Numbered from the stretch's first letter, positions 10,120-19,620 are shown. The stretch is DNA of 64,000 bases from Kitasatospora xanthocidica (GCF_014656195.1 NZ_BNBY01000006.1:253301-317300), one strand, 5' to 3'. The notes: generated by a model from the letters alone, not told the origin. Numbers and translations are program-made.

Positions 10120-10443
10120 ATGGCGAACAGCATGAAGATCAAGAAGGGTGACCTGGTTCAGGTCATCACCGGCAAGGACCGCGGCAAGCAGGGCAAGGTC
10201 ATCCAGGCCATGCCCGCCGAGAACAAGGTCCTGGTCGAGGGTGTGAACCGGGTCAAGAAGCACACCAAGCCGGGCCCGGGCACTCAGGGTGGCATCGTCA
10301 CCGTCGAGGCCCCGGTGCACGTCTCCAACGTCCAGCTGGTCGTGGAGAAGGACGGCAAGAAGGTCGTCACCCGCGTTGGCTACCGCTTCGATGACGAGGG
10401 CAACAAGATCCGCGTTGCCAAGCGAACCGGTGAGGACATCTGA
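10120..10443 (+). CDS. rplX: 50S ribosomal protein L24
   Basis: 107 residues. The KOW motif [20 protein letters not shown] at the N-terminus identifies L24, an assembly initiator for 23S rRNA. Its ribosome-binding site (GGAGG) is inside the rplN end, and its stop overlaps rplE. Confidence 0.97.
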   Translation: MANSMKIKKGDLVQVITGKDRGKQGKVIQAMPAENKVLVEGVNRVKKHTKPGPGTQGGIVTVEAPVHVSNVQLVVEKDGKKVVTRVGYRFDDEGNKIRVAKRTGEDI

Positions 10444-11012
10444 TGTCTGAGACGACTGTTGAGAAGGTGACCCCCCGTCTCAAGGAGCGTTACAACTCCG
10501 AGATCAAGGGTCAGCTGCAGGAGCAGTTCTCGTACGAGAACGTCATGCTGACGCCCGGCCTGGTCAAGGTCGTCGTCAACATGGGTGTCGGCGAGGCCGC
10601 CCGTGACAGCAAGCTGATCGAGGGCGCGATCCGCGACCTGACCGCGATCACCGGTCAGAAGCCGGCCGTGACCAAGGCTCGTAAGTCCATCGCGCAGTTC
10701 AAGCTGCGCGAGGGCCAGCCGATCGGCACCCACGTCACCCTCCGCGGTGACCGCATGTGGGAGTTCCTGGACCGTCTGGTTTCGCTGGCCCTGCCGCGAA
10801 TCCGTGACTTCCGCGGCCTCTCCCCGAAGCAGTTCGACGGCCGTGGCAACTACACCTTCGGTCTGACCGAGCAGGTCATGTTCCACGAGATCGACCAGGA
10901 CAAGGTCGACCGTCAGCGCGGTATGGACATCACCGTCGTGACCACCGCCCAGACCGACGACGAGGGCCGGGCGCTCCTGCGCGCTCTGGGCTTCCCGTTC
11001 AAGGAGGCGTAA
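10443..11012 (+). CDS. rplE: 50S ribosomal protein L5
   Basis: 189 residues. [13 protein letters not shown] and FREGQP-like [16 protein letters not shown] motifs plus the C-terminal [19 protein letters not shown] region identify L5, which binds 5S rRNA in the central protuberance. Its start overlaps the rplX stop and it is 3 nt from rpsN. Confidence 0.98.
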   Translation: MSETTVEKVTPRLKERYNSEIKGQLQEQFSYENVMLTPGLVKVVVNMGVGEAARDSKLIEGAIRDLTAITGQKPAVTKARKSIAQFKLREGQPIGTHVTLRGDRMWEFLDRLVSLALPRIRDFRGLSPKQFDGRGNYTFGLTEQVMFHEIDQDKVDRQRGMDITVVTTAQTDDEGRALLRALGFPFKEA

Positions 11013-11015
11013 CAC

Positions 11016-11201
11016 ATGGCGAAGAAGTCCCTCATCGCGAAGGCCGAGCGGAAGCCGAAGTTCGGCGTCCGGGCCTACACCCGGTGCCAGCGCTGCGGCC
11101 GTCCGCACTCGGTGTACCGCAAGTTCGGCCTCTGCCGTGTCTGCCTCCGTGAGATGGCGCACCGTGGCGAGCTGCCGGGCGTGACCAAGAGCTCCTGGTA
11201 A
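11016..11201 (+). CDS. rpsN: 30S ribosomal protein S14, zinc-binding type Z
   Basis: 61 residues, the short S14 form. Two CXXC pairs (CQRC and CRVC, residues 24-27 and 40-43) make the zinc ribbon. Many actinomycetes also keep a zinc-free long S14 paralog, usually Zur-controlled, elsewhere; none is in this window. Confidence 0.97.
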   Translation: MAKKSLIAKAERKPKFGVRAYTRCQRCGRPHSVYRKFGLCRVCLREMAHRGELPGVTKSSW

Positions 11202-11258
11202 TCCAGGCGCTTTAGGCACACAGCGAAGCAGAGGTGCCCGATCCCACACCGGTCCGTT

Positions 11259-11288
11259 TTGGGCCTGCCGTACGGAGTCCCGTAAGGT
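11259..11288 (+). promoter_or_regulatory. Candidate internal promoter before rpsH
   Basis: TTGGGC (11259-11264) and TAAGGT (11283-11288) are separated by 18 bp in the 266-bp rpsN-rpsH gap. The spacing and the -10 sequence fit a vegetative Streptomyces promoter and would let the second half of spc be transcribed separately. Downstream is a stem 11373-11381/11421-11429. Confidence 0.5.
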
Positions 11289-11467
11289 AGTGGGGTCGGG
11301 CCCCCTGCCACGGCTTCCCCATGGATGTCCGTGGCCCTCTACGGAGGGCTCGCACCCAGTCTTACGACGTCGCAGGTCCCCTGCGCTTGTGCCCCTGCCG
11401 AACTCGGAAGAGTGCGGAAGGGGGACCTGGCGCGGAGAAACCGCGGCGAGAGAGGCCTGAGGCCATC

Positions 11468-11875
11468 ATGACCATGACCGACCCCATCGCAGACATGCTC
11501 ACGCGTCTGCGTAACGCGAACTCGGCGTACCACGACTCCGTGGCGATGCCGGCCAGCAAGATCAAGGCGCACGTCGCCGAGATCCTGCAGCAGGAGGGGT
11601 ACATCTCCTCCTACAAGGTTGAGGAGCCCGTCGAGGGCGAGGTCGGCAAGAAGCTGACCATCGAGCTCAAGTTCGGCCCCAACCGTGAGCGCTCCATCGC
11701 CGGCATCAAGCGCATCAGCAAGCCGGGTCTGCGTGTTTACGCAAAGTCCACCAACCTGCCGAAGGTTCTCGGCGGCCTGGGCGTGGCGATCATCTCCACG
11801 TCCTCCGGCCTCCTGACCGACAAGCAGGCCGCCAAGAAGGGCGTAGGCGGAGAAGTTCTCGCCTACGTCTGGTAA
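11468..11875 (+). CDS. rpsH: 30S ribosomal protein S8
   Basis: 135 residues from ATG 11468 ([18 protein letters not shown]) with TGAGG just upstream; the open frame further upstream is non-coding leader. The C-terminal [26 protein letters not shown] is the S8 RNA-binding signature. S8 is a central-domain assembly protein and the spc-operon autoregulator in Escherichia coli. Confidence 0.98.
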   Translation: MTMTDPIADMLTRLRNANSAYHDSVAMPASKIKAHVAEILQQEGYISSYKVEEPVEGEVGKKLTIELKFGPNRERSIAGIKRISKPGLRVYAKSTNLPKVLGGLGVAIISTSSGLLTDKQAAKKGVGGEVLAYVW

Positions 11876-11897
11876 TTCGGGAAACGGAGGTACAGCA

Positions 11898-12437
11898 ATG
11901 TCGCGCATTGGACGGCTGCCCATCCAGGTCCCCGCTGGCGTGGACGTCACCATCGATGGCCAGACGGTCTCGGTGAAGGGCCCGAAGGGCACCCTCACCC
12001 ACGTCGTCGCCGCGCCGATCGAGATCGGCAAGGGCGAGGACGGCACTCTGGCTGTCACCCGCCCCAACGACGAGCGTCTGTCGAAGGCCCTGCACGGCCT
12101 GACCCGCACGCTGGTGGCGAACATGATCACCGGCGTGACCGCGGGCTACCGCAAGTCGCTGGAGATCAGCGGTGTCGGCTACCGAGTTCTGGCGAAGGGC
12201 TCCGACATGGAGTTCCAGCTGGGCTACAGCCACCCGATCGTCGTCGAGGCCCCCGAGGGCATCTCCTTCGTCGTCGAGTCGGCCACCAAGTTCCACGTGG
12301 ACGGCATCGACAAGCAGAAGGTCGGCGAGGTCGCCGCGAAGATCCGCAAGCTGCGTAAGCCGGACCCGTACAAGGCCAAGGGTGTCAAGTACGCGGGCGA
12401 GGTCATCCGCCGCAAGGTCGGAAAGAGTGGTAAGTAA
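11898..12437 (+). CDS. rplF: 50S ribosomal protein L6
   Basis: 179 residues. [15 protein letters not shown] at the start and the C-terminal signature [22 protein letters not shown] identify L6, near the sarcin-ricin loop. Ribosome-binding site CGGAGG at 11885-11890. Followed 3 nt later by rplR. Confidence 0.98.
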   Translation: MSRIGRLPIQVPAGVDVTIDGQTVSVKGPKGTLTHVVAAPIEIGKGEDGTLAVTRPNDERLSKALHGLTRTLVANMITGVTAGYRKSLEISGVGYRVLAKGSDMEFQLGYSHPIVVEAPEGISFVVESATKFHVDGIDKQKVGEVAAKIRKLRKPDPYKAKGVKYAGEVIRRKVGKSGK

Positions 12438-12440
12438 GCG

Positions 12441-12824
12441 ATGAGTGTCTCTGTCAAGATCGGCAAGGGCAACGCCTACAAGAGCGCCGCTCGCAAGCGC
12501 CGCGCGATCCGCGTTCGCAAGCGCGTCGTCGGCACCGAGGTGCGTCCGCGCCTCGTCGTGACGCGCTCGAACCGTCACATGGTCGCCCAGGTCATCGACG
12601 ACGCCAAGGGTCACACCCTGGCGTCGGCGTCCACCCTCGACGTGTCCATCAAGGGCGCCGAGGGCGACAAGACCGAGCTGGCCAAGAAGGTCGGGAGCCT
12701 GGTCGCCGAGCGCGCCAAGGCCGCCGGCATCGAGTCGGTCGTCTTCGACCGCGCGGGCAACCGGTACGCCGGCCGCATCGCCGCCCTGGCGGACGCGGCC
12801 CGCGAGGCCGGGCTCGACTTCTAA
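12441..12824 (+). CDS. rplR: 50S ribosomal protein L18
   Basis: 127 residues with a basic N-terminus ([23 protein letters not shown]) and the C-terminal [21 protein letters not shown] motif. L18 binds 5S rRNA with L5. A 48-nt gap precedes rpsE. Confidence 0.97.
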   Translation: MSVSVKIGKGNAYKSAARKRRAIRVRKRVVGTEVRPRLVVTRSNRHMVAQVIDDAKGHTLASASTLDVSIKGAEGDKTELAKKVGSLVAERAKAAGIESVVFDRAGNRYAGRIAALADAAREAGLDF

Positions 12825-12872
12825 GCCGCTCGTCGACCCTGTCGACGGACGTAAACGAGAGAGGTAATTCCA

Positions 12873-13496
12873 ATGGCTGGACCCCAGCGCCGCGGTAGCG
12901 GCGCCGGCGGTGGCACCGGCGGTGGCGAGCGGCGCGACCGTAAGCGTGACGACCGGGGCAACGCCCCCGCCGTCGAGAAGACCGCTTACGTCGAGCGCGT
13001 CGTCGCGATCAACCGTGTCGCCAAGGTTGTCAAGGGTGGTCGTCGTTTCAGCTTCACCGCGCTGGTCGTGGTGGGCGACGGTGACGGCACCGTGGGTGTC
13101 GGTTACGGCAAGGCGAAGGAGGTTCCGGCCGCCATCGCCAAGGGTGTTGAGGAGGCCAAGAAGAACTTCTTCAAGGTCCCCCGTATCCAGGGCACCATCC
13201 CGCACCCGATCCAGGGTGAGAAGGCCGCCGGCGTCGTGCTGCTGAAGCCCGCCGCCCCCGGTACCGGTGTTATCGCCGGTGGTCCGGTGCGCGCCGTCCT
13301 GGAGTGCGCCGGCATCCACGACATCCTGTCGAAGTCGCTCGGCTCGGACAACGCGATCAACATCGTGCACGCCACCGTGGCCGCTCTGAAGGGCCTCGTG
13401 CGCCCCGAGGAGATCGCCGCCCGTCGTGGTCTGCCGCTGGAGGACGTGGCCCCCGCCGCTCTGCTGCGGGCGCGTGCTGCTGGGGTGAGCGCCTGA
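12873..13496 (+). CDS. rpsE: 30S ribosomal protein S5
   Basis: 207 residues. An N-terminal basic Gly-rich extension of about 35 residues typical of Actinobacteria precedes the dsRBD-like domain ([28 protein letters not shown]) and the C-terminal domain. S5 helps decoding fidelity and lies opposite S4. Its stop overlaps the rpmD ATG. Confidence 0.98.
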   Translation: MAGPQRRGSGAGGGTGGGERRDRKRDDRGNAPAVEKTAYVERVVAINRVAKVVKGGRRFSFTALVVVGDGDGTVGVGYGKAKEVPAAIAKGVEEAKKNFFKVPRIQGTIPHPIQGEKAAGVVLLKPAAPGTGVIAGGPVRAVLECAGIHDILSKSLGSDNAINIVHATVAALKGLVRPEEIAARRGLPLEDVAPAALLRARAAGVSA

Positions 13497-13678
13497 TGGC
13501 TCGCCTGAAGATCACGCAGACCAAGTCGTACATCGGCAGCAAGCAGAACCACCGTGACACCCTGCGTTCGCTTGGTCTCAAGCGCATGCACGACGTCGTG
13601 GTGAAGGAGGACCGTCCCGAGATCCGCGGGATGGCCCACACGGTCCGTCACCTGGTGACGGTTGAGGAGGTGGACTGA
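13496..13678 (+). CDS. rpmD: 50S ribosomal protein L30
   Basis: 60 residues. [26 protein letters not shown] is the L30 signature. Start ATG is within the rpsE stop (TGATG); two bases separate it from rplO. Confidence 0.96.
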   Translation: MARLKITQTKSYIGSKQNHRDTLRSLGLKRMHDVVVKEDRPEIRGMAHTVRHLVTVEEVD

Positions 13679-13680
13679 TC

Positions 13681-14133
13681 ATGGGCGAGAACCCGATCAA
13701 GATCCACAACCTGCGTCCCGCCCCGGGTGCCAAGACCGACAAGATCCGTGTGGGTCGTGGTGAGGGCTCCAAGGGTAAGACCGCTGGTCGTGGTACCAAG
13801 GGCACGAAGGCCCGCTACCAGGTTCCGCAGCGCTTCGAGGGTGGCCAGATGCCGCTCCACATGCGCCTGCCGAAGCTGAAGGGCTTCAAGAACCCGTTCA
13901 AGATCACCTTCCAGGTCGTCAACCTCGACAAGCTGGCCGAGCTCTACCCGCAGGGTGGAGAGGTCACGGTCGAGGACCTGGTCGCCAAGGGCGCGGTTCG
14001 CAAGAACTCCCTCGTCAAGGTGCTCGGCACCGGCGAGGTCTCGGTTGCCCTGCAGGTGACGGTCGACGCCGTCTCCGGCTCGGCCGCCGAGAAGATCAAG
14101 GCCGCCGGCGGTACGGTCACCGAGCTCGTCTGA
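13681..14133 (+). CDS. rplO: 50S ribosomal protein L15
   Basis: 150 residues. Basic Gly-rich N-terminal arm ([17 protein letters not shown]) and the globular C-terminal domain ending in [12 protein letters not shown] identify L15. A terminator follows, so secY is separated from the ribosomal genes by more than 350 bp. Confidence 0.98.
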   Translation: MGENPIKIHNLRPAPGAKTDKIRVGRGEGSKGKTAGRGTKGTKARYQVPQRFEGGQMPLHMRLPKLKGFKNPFKITFQVVNLDKLAELYPQGGEVTVEDLVAKGAVRKNSLVKVLGTGEVSVALQVTVDAVSGSAAEKIKAAGGTVTELV

Positions 14134-14152
14134 GCCCGCTGAGAACCGCTTT

Positions 14153-14188
14153 CGAGCCCCGCACCTCCTCCGGGAGGTGCGGGGCTCG
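14153..14188 (+). terminator. Terminator after rplO
   Basis: Perfect 16-bp stem (14153-14168 with 14173-14188), 4-nt loop, followed by TGCCTTTTCC. It ends the ribosomal part of spc. Confidence 0.9.
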
Positions 14189-14487
14189 TGCCTTTTCCGG
14201 GCCCGCGGTGTCCGGTGTCCCGAATCCGACGGTCGTTTTCCGGAACTCCGGGGCCTGTGAAGACGCTCGTTCTTTTGTGTGGCAAACCCGGGCATCCCGT
14301 ACCCCGTGAGTGGGGGAGGGGCCGTACGCGCTTCTTCGGAGTGGCCGCGCACTGTTAGAGTCCGTGGAGTTCCCTTGTAGGCTGCGCGTAGGCTCGCCTG
14401 TGCCGTCTGTACGGGGGCCCGAACCGCAAACTCCCCATTCAGGACCGACCCTCCCGCCGACGACGCGCGGGAGGCGCAGGAGGCACC
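14189..14487 (+). promoter_or_regulatory. secY leader region
   Basis: About 300 bp between the rplO terminator and secY. TAGAGT at 14356-14361 and two copies of GTAGGCT 11 bp apart (near 14377 and 14388) are -10-like, but no good -35 accompanies them. The region implies that secY-adk-map has its own promoter; the exact site is not resolved. Confidence 0.45.
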
Positions 14488-15798
14488 GTGCTCAGTGCGT
14501 TCGCGCGGGCGTTCCAGACGCCCGACCTGCGCAAGAAGCTGCTGTTCACGCTGGGCATCATGGTGCTGTTCCGCCTGGGCTCGCACATCCCGATTCCTGG
14601 CGTGAGCTTCACGGCCGTGAACGAGTGCGTGAAGGAGACCAAGAACAGCGGCCTCTTCGGGCTCGTCAATCTGTTCAGCGGTGGCGCGCTCCTCCAGTTG
14701 ACGATCTTCGCGCTCGGCATCATGCCGTACATCACCGCGAGCATCATCCTCCAGCTCCTCACAGTCGTGATCCCGCGACTGGAGATGCTGAAGAAGGAGG
14801 GCCAGGCCGGCCAGACCAAGATCACCCAGTACACCCGTTACCTGACCATCGCGCTCGCCGTGCTCCAGGGCACCGGCATCGTGGCGACGGCCTCCAGCGG
14901 CGCGCTGTTCTCCGGCTGCCCGCTGGCCAACCAGATCGTGCCGGACACCGGCGTGTTCCGGATCGCCGTCATGGTCCTCACGATGACGGCCGGCACCACG
15001 GTCATCATGTGGCTGGGCGAGCTGATCACCGACCGCGGCATCGGCAACGGCATGTCGCTGCTGATCTTCACCTCGATCGCGGCCCAGTTCCCGTCCTCGA
15101 TGTGGGCGATCAAGCAGTCCGGCACCATCGGCGGCGGCTGGGTCGAGTTCCTCTCCGTGGTCGCGGTCGGCATCGTCGTCGTGATGCTCGTCATCTTCGT
15201 CGAGCAGGCCCAGCGCCGGATCCCGGTCCAGTACGCGAAGCGGATGATCGGCCGGCGGGCGTTCGGCGGCACCTCGACCTACATCCCGCTCAAGGTGAAC
15301 CAGGCCGGTGTCATCCCGGTCATCTTCGCCTCGTCGCTGCTCTACATCCCCGCCCTGGTGGTCCAGCTGACCAACAGCCAGGCCGGGTGGGCGACCTGGA
15401 TCCGGACGAACTTCGTCAAGGGTGACCACCCGATCTACATGGCCACCTACTTCCTGCTGATCGTCTTCTTCGCCTTCTTCTACGTCGCGATCTCCTTCAA
15501 CCCCGAAGAAGTTGCCGACAATATGAAGAAGTATGGTGGGTTCATCCCGGGTATCCGGGCCGGTCGGCCGACGGCCGAGTACCTGAACTACGTGCTGACC
15601 CGAATCACGTGGCCGGGTTCGCTCTACCTGGGCCTGATCGCGTTGATCCCGATGATCGCCCTGGTCGCCTTCGGACAGCAGACCAACTTCCCGTTCGGCG
15701 GCACCAGCGTTCTCATCGTCGTCGGCGTCGGACTCGAAACTGTGAAGCAGATCGAGAGCCAGCTCCAGCAGCGCAATTACGAAGGGTTCCTCCGCTGA
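14488..15798 (+). CDS. secY: Sec translocon channel subunit SecY
   Basis: 436 residues from GTG 14488 with GCAGGAGG immediately upstream. Ten membrane spans; the segments GSHIPIPGV, MPYITASIILQLL, ITDRGIGNGMSLLIF and FNPEEVADNMKKYGGFIPGIRAG are SecY hallmarks, including the cytoplasmic loops that contact SecA and ribosomes. It forms SecYEG for protein export and membrane insertion. Its stop overlaps the adk start, so the two are coupled. Confidence 0.98.
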   Translation: MLSAFARAFQTPDLRKKLLFTLGIMVLFRLGSHIPIPGVSFTAVNECVKETKNSGLFGLVNLFSGGALLQLTIFALGIMPYITASIILQLLTVVIPRLEMLKKEGQAGQTKITQYTRYLTIALAVLQGTGIVATASSGALFSGCPLANQIVPDTGVFRIAVMVLTMTAGTTVIMWLGELITDRGIGNGMSLLIFTSIAAQFPSSMWAIKQSGTIGGGWVEFLSVVAVGIVVVMLVIFVEQAQRRIPVQYAKRMIGRRAFGGTSTYIPLKVNQAGVIPVIFASSLLYIPALVVQLTNSQAGWATWIRTNFVKGDHPIYMATYFLLIVFFAFFYVAISFNPEEVADNMKKYGGFIPGIRAGRPTAEYLNYVLTRITWPGSLYLGLIALIPMIALVAFGQQTNFPFGGTSVLIVVGVGLETVKQIESQLQQRNYEGFLR

Positions 15799-16451
15799 TG
15801 CGTATCGTCCTCGTTGGTCCTCCCGGGGCCGGGAAGGGTACTCAGGCGCACCTGCTCGCCAAGACCCTGTCCATCCCCCACATCTCCACCGGCGACCTCT
15901 TCCGTGCCAACATCGGCCAGGGCACCCCGCTGGGGCTCGAGGCCAAGAGCTACATGGACGCGGGCCGCCTGGTACCGGATGAGGTCACCATCGGGATGGC
16001 CAAGGACCGCATGCTCCAGGAGGACGCCGTCAACGGCTTCCTGCTCGACGGCTTCCCCCGCAACCTCGGCCAGGCCGAGGCGCTCGACGACTTCCTCGCC
16101 GAGCAGGGCATCAAGCTGGACGGCGTCCTGGACCTGGAGGTCCCCGAGGACGAGGTCGTCAAGCGGATCGCCGGGCGCCGGCTCTGCCGCAACGACGGTG
16201 GCCACGTCTTCCACGTGGACTACAACCCGCCGAAGGTCGAGGGCGTCTGCGACGAGTGCGGCGGCGAGCTGTACCAGCGCTCGGACGACACCGAGGACAA
16301 GGTGCGCACGCGCCTGGAGGTCTACCACACGGAGACCGAGCCGATCATCGGTTACTACAAGGAGCAGGGTCTCCTGGTGACCATCCCGGCCCTCGGCAAG
16401 GTGGACGAGGTCACCGCCCGCGCGATCGAGGCGCTGAAGCACGACAGCTGA
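15798..16451 (+). CDS. adk: Adenylate kinase
   Basis: 217 residues. P-loop GPPGAGKGT at 7-15, AMP site DGFPR, and a long LID domain. The LID has CRND and CDEC, so three of the four cysteines of zinc-type LIDs are present; the fourth position may be filled by another ligand. It interconverts ATP+AMP and 2 ADP in the cytosol. Coupled to secY by a TGATG overlap. Confidence 0.98.
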   Translation: MRIVLVGPPGAGKGTQAHLLAKTLSIPHISTGDLFRANIGQGTPLGLEAKSYMDAGRLVPDEVTIGMAKDRMLQEDAVNGFLLDGFPRNLGQAEALDDFLAEQGIKLDGVLDLEVPEDEVVKRIAGRRLCRNDGGHVFHVDYNPPKVEGVCDECGGELYQRSDDTEDKVRTRLEVYHTETEPIIGYYKEQGLLVTIPALGKVDEVTARAIEALKHDS

Positions 16452-16475
16452 GTCTCTCGGCGAACGTACGACGGT

Positions 16476-16512
16476 ACGGCCGGGTCGCCCGCCCAGCGGG
16501 TGGCCCGGCCGT
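16476..16512 (+). terminator. Hairpin after adk
   Basis: Stem of 17 bp with two mismatches (16476-16492 with 16496-16512) in the 117-nt adk-map gap. It could be a partial terminator or attenuator. Confidence 0.6.
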
Positions 16513-16568
16513 TTCGGCGTCGTACGGTGGTAGGGCAGTGGTAATCCGGACTTGGAAGGCGTGACCAG

Positions 16569-17408
16569 ATGGTGGAGATCAAGACCCCCGAGCAGATCGC
16601 GAAGATGCGAGCGGCCGGGCTGGTCGTCGCCGAGGCCCTCAAGGCCTGCCGCGAGGCGGTCGTCCCGGGGGTGACCACCCAGGAGCTCAACGACGTCGCG
16701 GACAAGGTCATCACCGACCACGGTGCCACCTCGAACTTCCGCGCCGACCACGGCGGCCTCTGGTTCCCGGGCGTGATCTGCGCCTCGGTGAACAACGAGG
16801 TCGTGCACGGCATCCCGGGCGACCGGGTGCTGCAGGAGGGCGACGTCATCTCGATCGACTGCGGCGCCATCCTGGACGGCTGGCACGGCGACGCCGCGAT
16901 CACCGTGGCGGTCGGCGAGGTCCGCCCGGAGGTCGAGATGCTGAGCCGGGTCACCGAGGGCTCGATGTGGGCCGGCATCGCCCAGATGAAGAAGAACAAC
17001 CGCCTGGTCGACGTCTCCAAGGCGATCGAGGGCTTCATCCGCCGCCAGCCGCTGCCCCCGAAGGGCAAGTGGGGCATCACCGAGGGCTACGGCGGCCACG
17101 GCATCGGCACCGCGATGCACATGGAGCCGCACGTGCTGAACTACGTCGAGCGCGGCCGCGGCAAGGGCCCGAAGCTCGTCCCGGGCACCGTGCTGGCGAT
17201 CGAGCCGATGGTCTCGCTGGGCACCCCGCACACCACCGTGCTGGACGACGAGTGGACGGTCGTCACCAACGACGGCACCTGGGCCTCGCACTGGGAGCAC
17301 TCGGTGGCCGTGACCGAGCAGGGCCCGCTGGTGCTGACCGCATTCGACGGCGGCAAGGCCGAACTGGCGAAGCTGGGCATCACCGCAGCTCCGGACCCGC
17401 TCGCGTAG
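16569..17408 (+). CDS. map: Type I methionine aminopeptidase
   Basis: 279 residues from ATG 16569 with GGAAGG upstream. The five metal ligands are visible: Asp97, Asp108, His177, Glu212, Glu243, plus substrate-site His80 (NNEVVHGIP). It removes the initiator Met from nascent chains. It lacks the N-terminal SH3-type extension of some actinobacterial paralogs. A textbook terminator follows. Confidence 0.97.
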   Translation: MVEIKTPEQIAKMRAAGLVVAEALKACREAVVPGVTTQELNDVADKVITDHGATSNFRADHGGLWFPGVICASVNNEVVHGIPGDRVLQEGDVISIDCGAILDGWHGDAAITVAVGEVRPEVEMLSRVTEGSMWAGIAQMKKNNRLVDVSKAIEGFIRRQPLPPKGKWGITEGYGGHGIGTAMHMEPHVLNYVERGRGKGPKLVPGTVLAIEPMVSLGTPHTTVLDDEWTVVTNDGTWASHWEHSVAVTEQGPLVLTAFDGGKAELAKLGITAAPDPLA

Positions 17409-17448
17409 TCGCGCGGCGCTCGACCGGCGTCGCTGACGAGGGATCAGG

Positions 17449-17474
17449 GCCCTGGGGGTTTGGACCTCCAGGGC
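17449..17474 (+). terminator. Rho-independent terminator after map
   Basis: 11-bp stem (17449-17459 with 17464-17474, one G-U pair, loop TTGG) followed by TTTTGTCCTATTTTT. It closes the spc operon before mscL. Confidence 0.92.
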
Positions 17475-17497
17475 TTTTGTCCTATTTTTATCGGCTG

Positions 17498-17523
17498 GCA
17501 GTGGTCCACTCGTGGTCCACTGC
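17498..17523. repeat. Nested inverted/direct repeat upstream of mscL
   Basis: GTGGTCCACT occurs twice (17501-17510 and 17512-17521), and the outer arms GCAGTGG/CCACTGC (17498-17504, 17517-17523) are inverted. The whole is a 26-bp imperfect palindrome 36 bp before the mscL start. It may be an operator or an mRNA hairpin. Confidence 0.6.
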
Positions 17524-17558
17524 GAACTGACCGGCAAACGAGCGATGCAGGAGAGCAC

Positions 17559-17984
17559 GTGCTCAAGGGATTCCGCGACTTCATGATGCGCGGCAACGTC
17601 GTCGACATGGCCGTCGGTGTGGTCATCGGTGCCGCGTTCACCGCGGTGGTGACCGGCTTCGTGTCCGCCTTCCTCACCCCGCTGGTGGGTGTGGTGGTCG
17701 GCGCCGCCGGCGACTTCAGCTCGTACAAGGCGACGGTGGCCGGGGTCACCTTCCCGTACGGCCAGTTCCTCAACGTCCTGATCGCGTTCGTGATGACGGC
17801 CGCGGTGCTGTACTTCTGCGTGGTGCTGCCGATCACCAAGGCGACCGCGCGGTACATGCCGAAGAAGCCGAAGGCCCCGAAGCGCCCCTGCCCCGAGTGC
17901 CTCACCGAGATCCCCGAGGCGGCCCGCCGCTGCTCGGCCTGCACCGCCCACGTCGAGCCGCTGACGCTCACCACCGGGGTCTGA
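17559..17984 (+). CDS. mscL: Large-conductance mechanosensitive channel with zinc-ribbon-like tail
   Basis: 141 residues from GTG 17559 with AGGAGAG upstream. MLKGFRDFMMRGNVVDMAVGVVIGAAF is the MscL N-terminal helix and TM1; TM2 is around 68-92. The cytoplasmic tail carries two CXXC pairs (Cys111/114 and Cys125/128), a zinc-ribbon-like module absent from Escherichia coli MscL. The channel releases solutes on osmotic downshock. It sits alone between the spc and alpha ribosomal blocks, with its own terminator upstream. Confidence 0.95.
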   Translation: MLKGFRDFMMRGNVVDMAVGVVIGAAFTAVVTGFVSAFLTPLVGVVVGAAGDFSSYKATVAGVTFPYGQFLNVLIAFVMTAAVLYFCVVLPITKATARYMPKKPKAPKRPCPECLTEIPEAARRCSACTAHVEPLTLTTGV

Positions 17985-18025
17985 GCCGACGGCTGTGACG
18001 GGTGCCGCTTTCCGGGACCCCCGTT

Positions 18026-18054
18026 TTGGTCCACCCCACGCGCTGGCGTAGGAT
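18026..18054 (+). promoter_or_regulatory. Candidate promoter of the alpha operon (infA)
   Basis: TTGGTC (18026-18031) and TAGGAT (18049-18054) with 17-bp spacing, about 118 bp upstream of infA. The fit to vegetative Streptomyces promoters is good. The leader contains a small hairpin (GCGTGCTTCAGCACGC). Confidence 0.65.
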
Positions 18055-18178
18055 GGACCGTCGGCTCACTCGTAGCGTGCTTCAGCACGCCCTCTTCCCC
18101 TCGGGGGCGGGGTGAACCCAGGTTCGCACGAGCGTTCCGCATACGGTAGCCGGTCCCGGAAGGTGGATCTCGCAGTTC

Positions 18179-18400
18179 ATGGCTAAGAAGCAAGGCGCCA
18201 TTGAGATCGAGGGCACCGTGATCGAGTCTCTTCCGAACGCGATGTTCAAGGTCGAGCTGCAGAACGGTCACAAGGTCCTCGCGCACATCAGTGGCAAGAT
18301 GCGCATGCACTACATCCGCATCCTGCCGGACGACCGGGTCGTCGTGGAGCTCAGCCCCTACGACCTCACGCGCGGCCGGATCGTCTACCGCTACAAGTAA
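18179..18400 (+). CDS. infA: Translation initiation factor IF-1
   Basis: 73 residues, normal size. [23 protein letters not shown] and the OB-fold end [12 protein letters not shown] are diagnostic. IF-1 occupies the 30S A site during initiation. It is the first gene of the alpha block. Confidence 0.98.
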   Translation: MAKKQGAIEIEGTVIESLPNAMFKVELQNGHKVLAHISGKMRMHYIRILPDDRVVVELSPYDLTRGRIVYRYK

Positions 18401-18432
18401 AACGTCAGATCTAGACCCGGAGAACCTGAAAC

Positions 18433-18546
18433 ATGAAGGTCAAGCCGAGCGTCAAGAAGATCTGCGACAAGTGCAAGGTGATCCGCCGTCACGGCCGGGT
18501 CATGGTGATCTGCGACAACCTGCGCCACAAGCAGCGCCAGGGCTGA
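18433..18546 (+). CDS. rpmJ: 50S ribosomal protein L36, zinc-binding form
   Basis: 37 residues from ATG 18433 to TGA 18546. [27 protein letters not shown] is the L36 signature, with the zinc ligands Cys11, Cys14, Cys27 and His33. This is the Cys-containing C+ form. Confidence 0.97.
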   Translation: MKVKPSVKKICDKCKVIRRHGRVMVICDNLRHKQRQG

Positions 18547-18610
18547 TCCTCCCCAGCATTTCTCGTAGTACTTCGCGCGACGCGAAAACGTCATAAGCGG
18601 GCTGCCCGAT

Positions 18611-18655
18611 CCGTCCTTTCCGGGACGGACTGCCACCCCCGGTCAGAGGCCGGGG
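18611..18655 (+). other. Hairpins in the rpmJ-rpsM leader
   Basis: Two small stems, CCGTCC/GGACGG (18611-18616, 18623-18628) and CCCCGG/CCGGGG (18637-18642, 18650-18655), lie in the 175-nt gap before rpsM. They may attenuate or help translation; no promoter is evident. Confidence 0.45.
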
Positions 18656-18721
18656 CTCCCTCACCGTGAGGTGTCGGAGTAGGTAGCACGCAAGACCTCT
18701 GAAAAAGCACAGGAGCCTTGA

Positions 18722-19102
18722 ATGGCACGCCTCGCCGGCGTTGATCTCCCCCGTGAGAAGCGGATCGAGATCGCCCTTACGTACGTGTACGGCATCGGCC
18801 GTACCCGCGCCCAGCAGACCCTCGCCGAGACCGGCGTCAACCCGGATGTCCGCGTTCGCGACATCACCGAGGAAGACCTGGTCAAGCTGAGCCAGTACAT
18901 CGACTCGAACTACACGGTCGAGGGTGACCTCCGCCGTGAGGTGGCCGCCGACATCCGCCGCAAGGTCGAGATCGGCTGCTACGAGGGTCTGCGTCACCGC
19001 CGTGGCCTGCCGGTCCGCGGCCAGCGCACCCACACCAACGCGCGTACCCGCAAGGGCCCGCGTCGCGCGATCGCCGGCAAGAAGAAGCCGGGCAAGAAGT
19101 AG
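18722..19102 (+). CDS. rpsM: 30S ribosomal protein S13
   Basis: 126 residues. [26 protein letters not shown] and the basic tail [16 protein letters not shown] identify S13, the 30S head protein contacting P-site tRNA and L5. Confidence 0.98.
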   Translation: MARLAGVDLPREKRIEIALTYVYGIGRTRAQQTLAETGVNPDVRVRDITEEDLVKLSQYIDSNYTVEGDLRREVAADIRRKVEIGCYEGLRHRRGLPVRGQRTHTNARTRKGPRRAIAGKKKPGKK

Positions 19103-19174
19103 TCCGTCCCGTAACCGGACATCCCTCCGGCCCGCGGGTCAGCGGACCGACCACCTCAGTAGGAGAACAGACTT

Positions 19175-19582
19175 ATGCCCCCCAAGGGTCGTCAGGCTGC
19201 CGGCGCGAAGAAGATCCGCCGCAAGGAAAAGAAGAACGTCGCTCACGGCCACGCGCACATCAAGAGCACGTTCAACAACACCATCGTTTCGATCACCGAC
19301 CCCGCGGGCAACGTGATCTCCTGGGCCTCCGCCGGCCACGTCGGCTTCAAGGGCTCGCGCAAGTCCACCCCGTTCGCCGCGCAGATGGCCGCCGAGGCCG
19401 CTGCCCGTCGCGCGCAGGAGCACGGCATGCGCAAGGTTGACGTCTTCGTGAAGGGTCCGGGCTCCGGCCGCGAGACCGCGATCCGTTCGCTCCAGGCCAC
19501 CGGCCTGGAGGTCGGCTCGATCCAGGACGTCACCCCCACCCCGCACAACGGCTGCCGTCCGCCGAAGCGCCGCCGCGTCTGA
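19175..19582 (+). CDS. rpsK: 30S ribosomal protein S11
   Basis: 135 residues from ATG 19175 with AGGAG at 19161-19165. [15 protein letters not shown] and the C-terminus [16 protein letters not shown] are diagnostic. S11 lies in the 30S platform. rpsD does not follow it, in contrast to Escherichia coli. Confidence 0.98.
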   Translation: MPPKGRQAAGAKKIRRKEKKNVAHGHAHIKSTFNNTIVSITDPAGNVISWASAGHVGFKGSRKSTPFAAQMAAEAAARRAQEHGMRKVDVFVKGPGSGRETAIRSLQATGLEVGSIQDVTPTPHNGCRPPKRRRV

Positions 19583-19620
19583 CGTAGCGCCTTCGGGCAC
19601 GCTGGGTTTGCTTTAAACCT

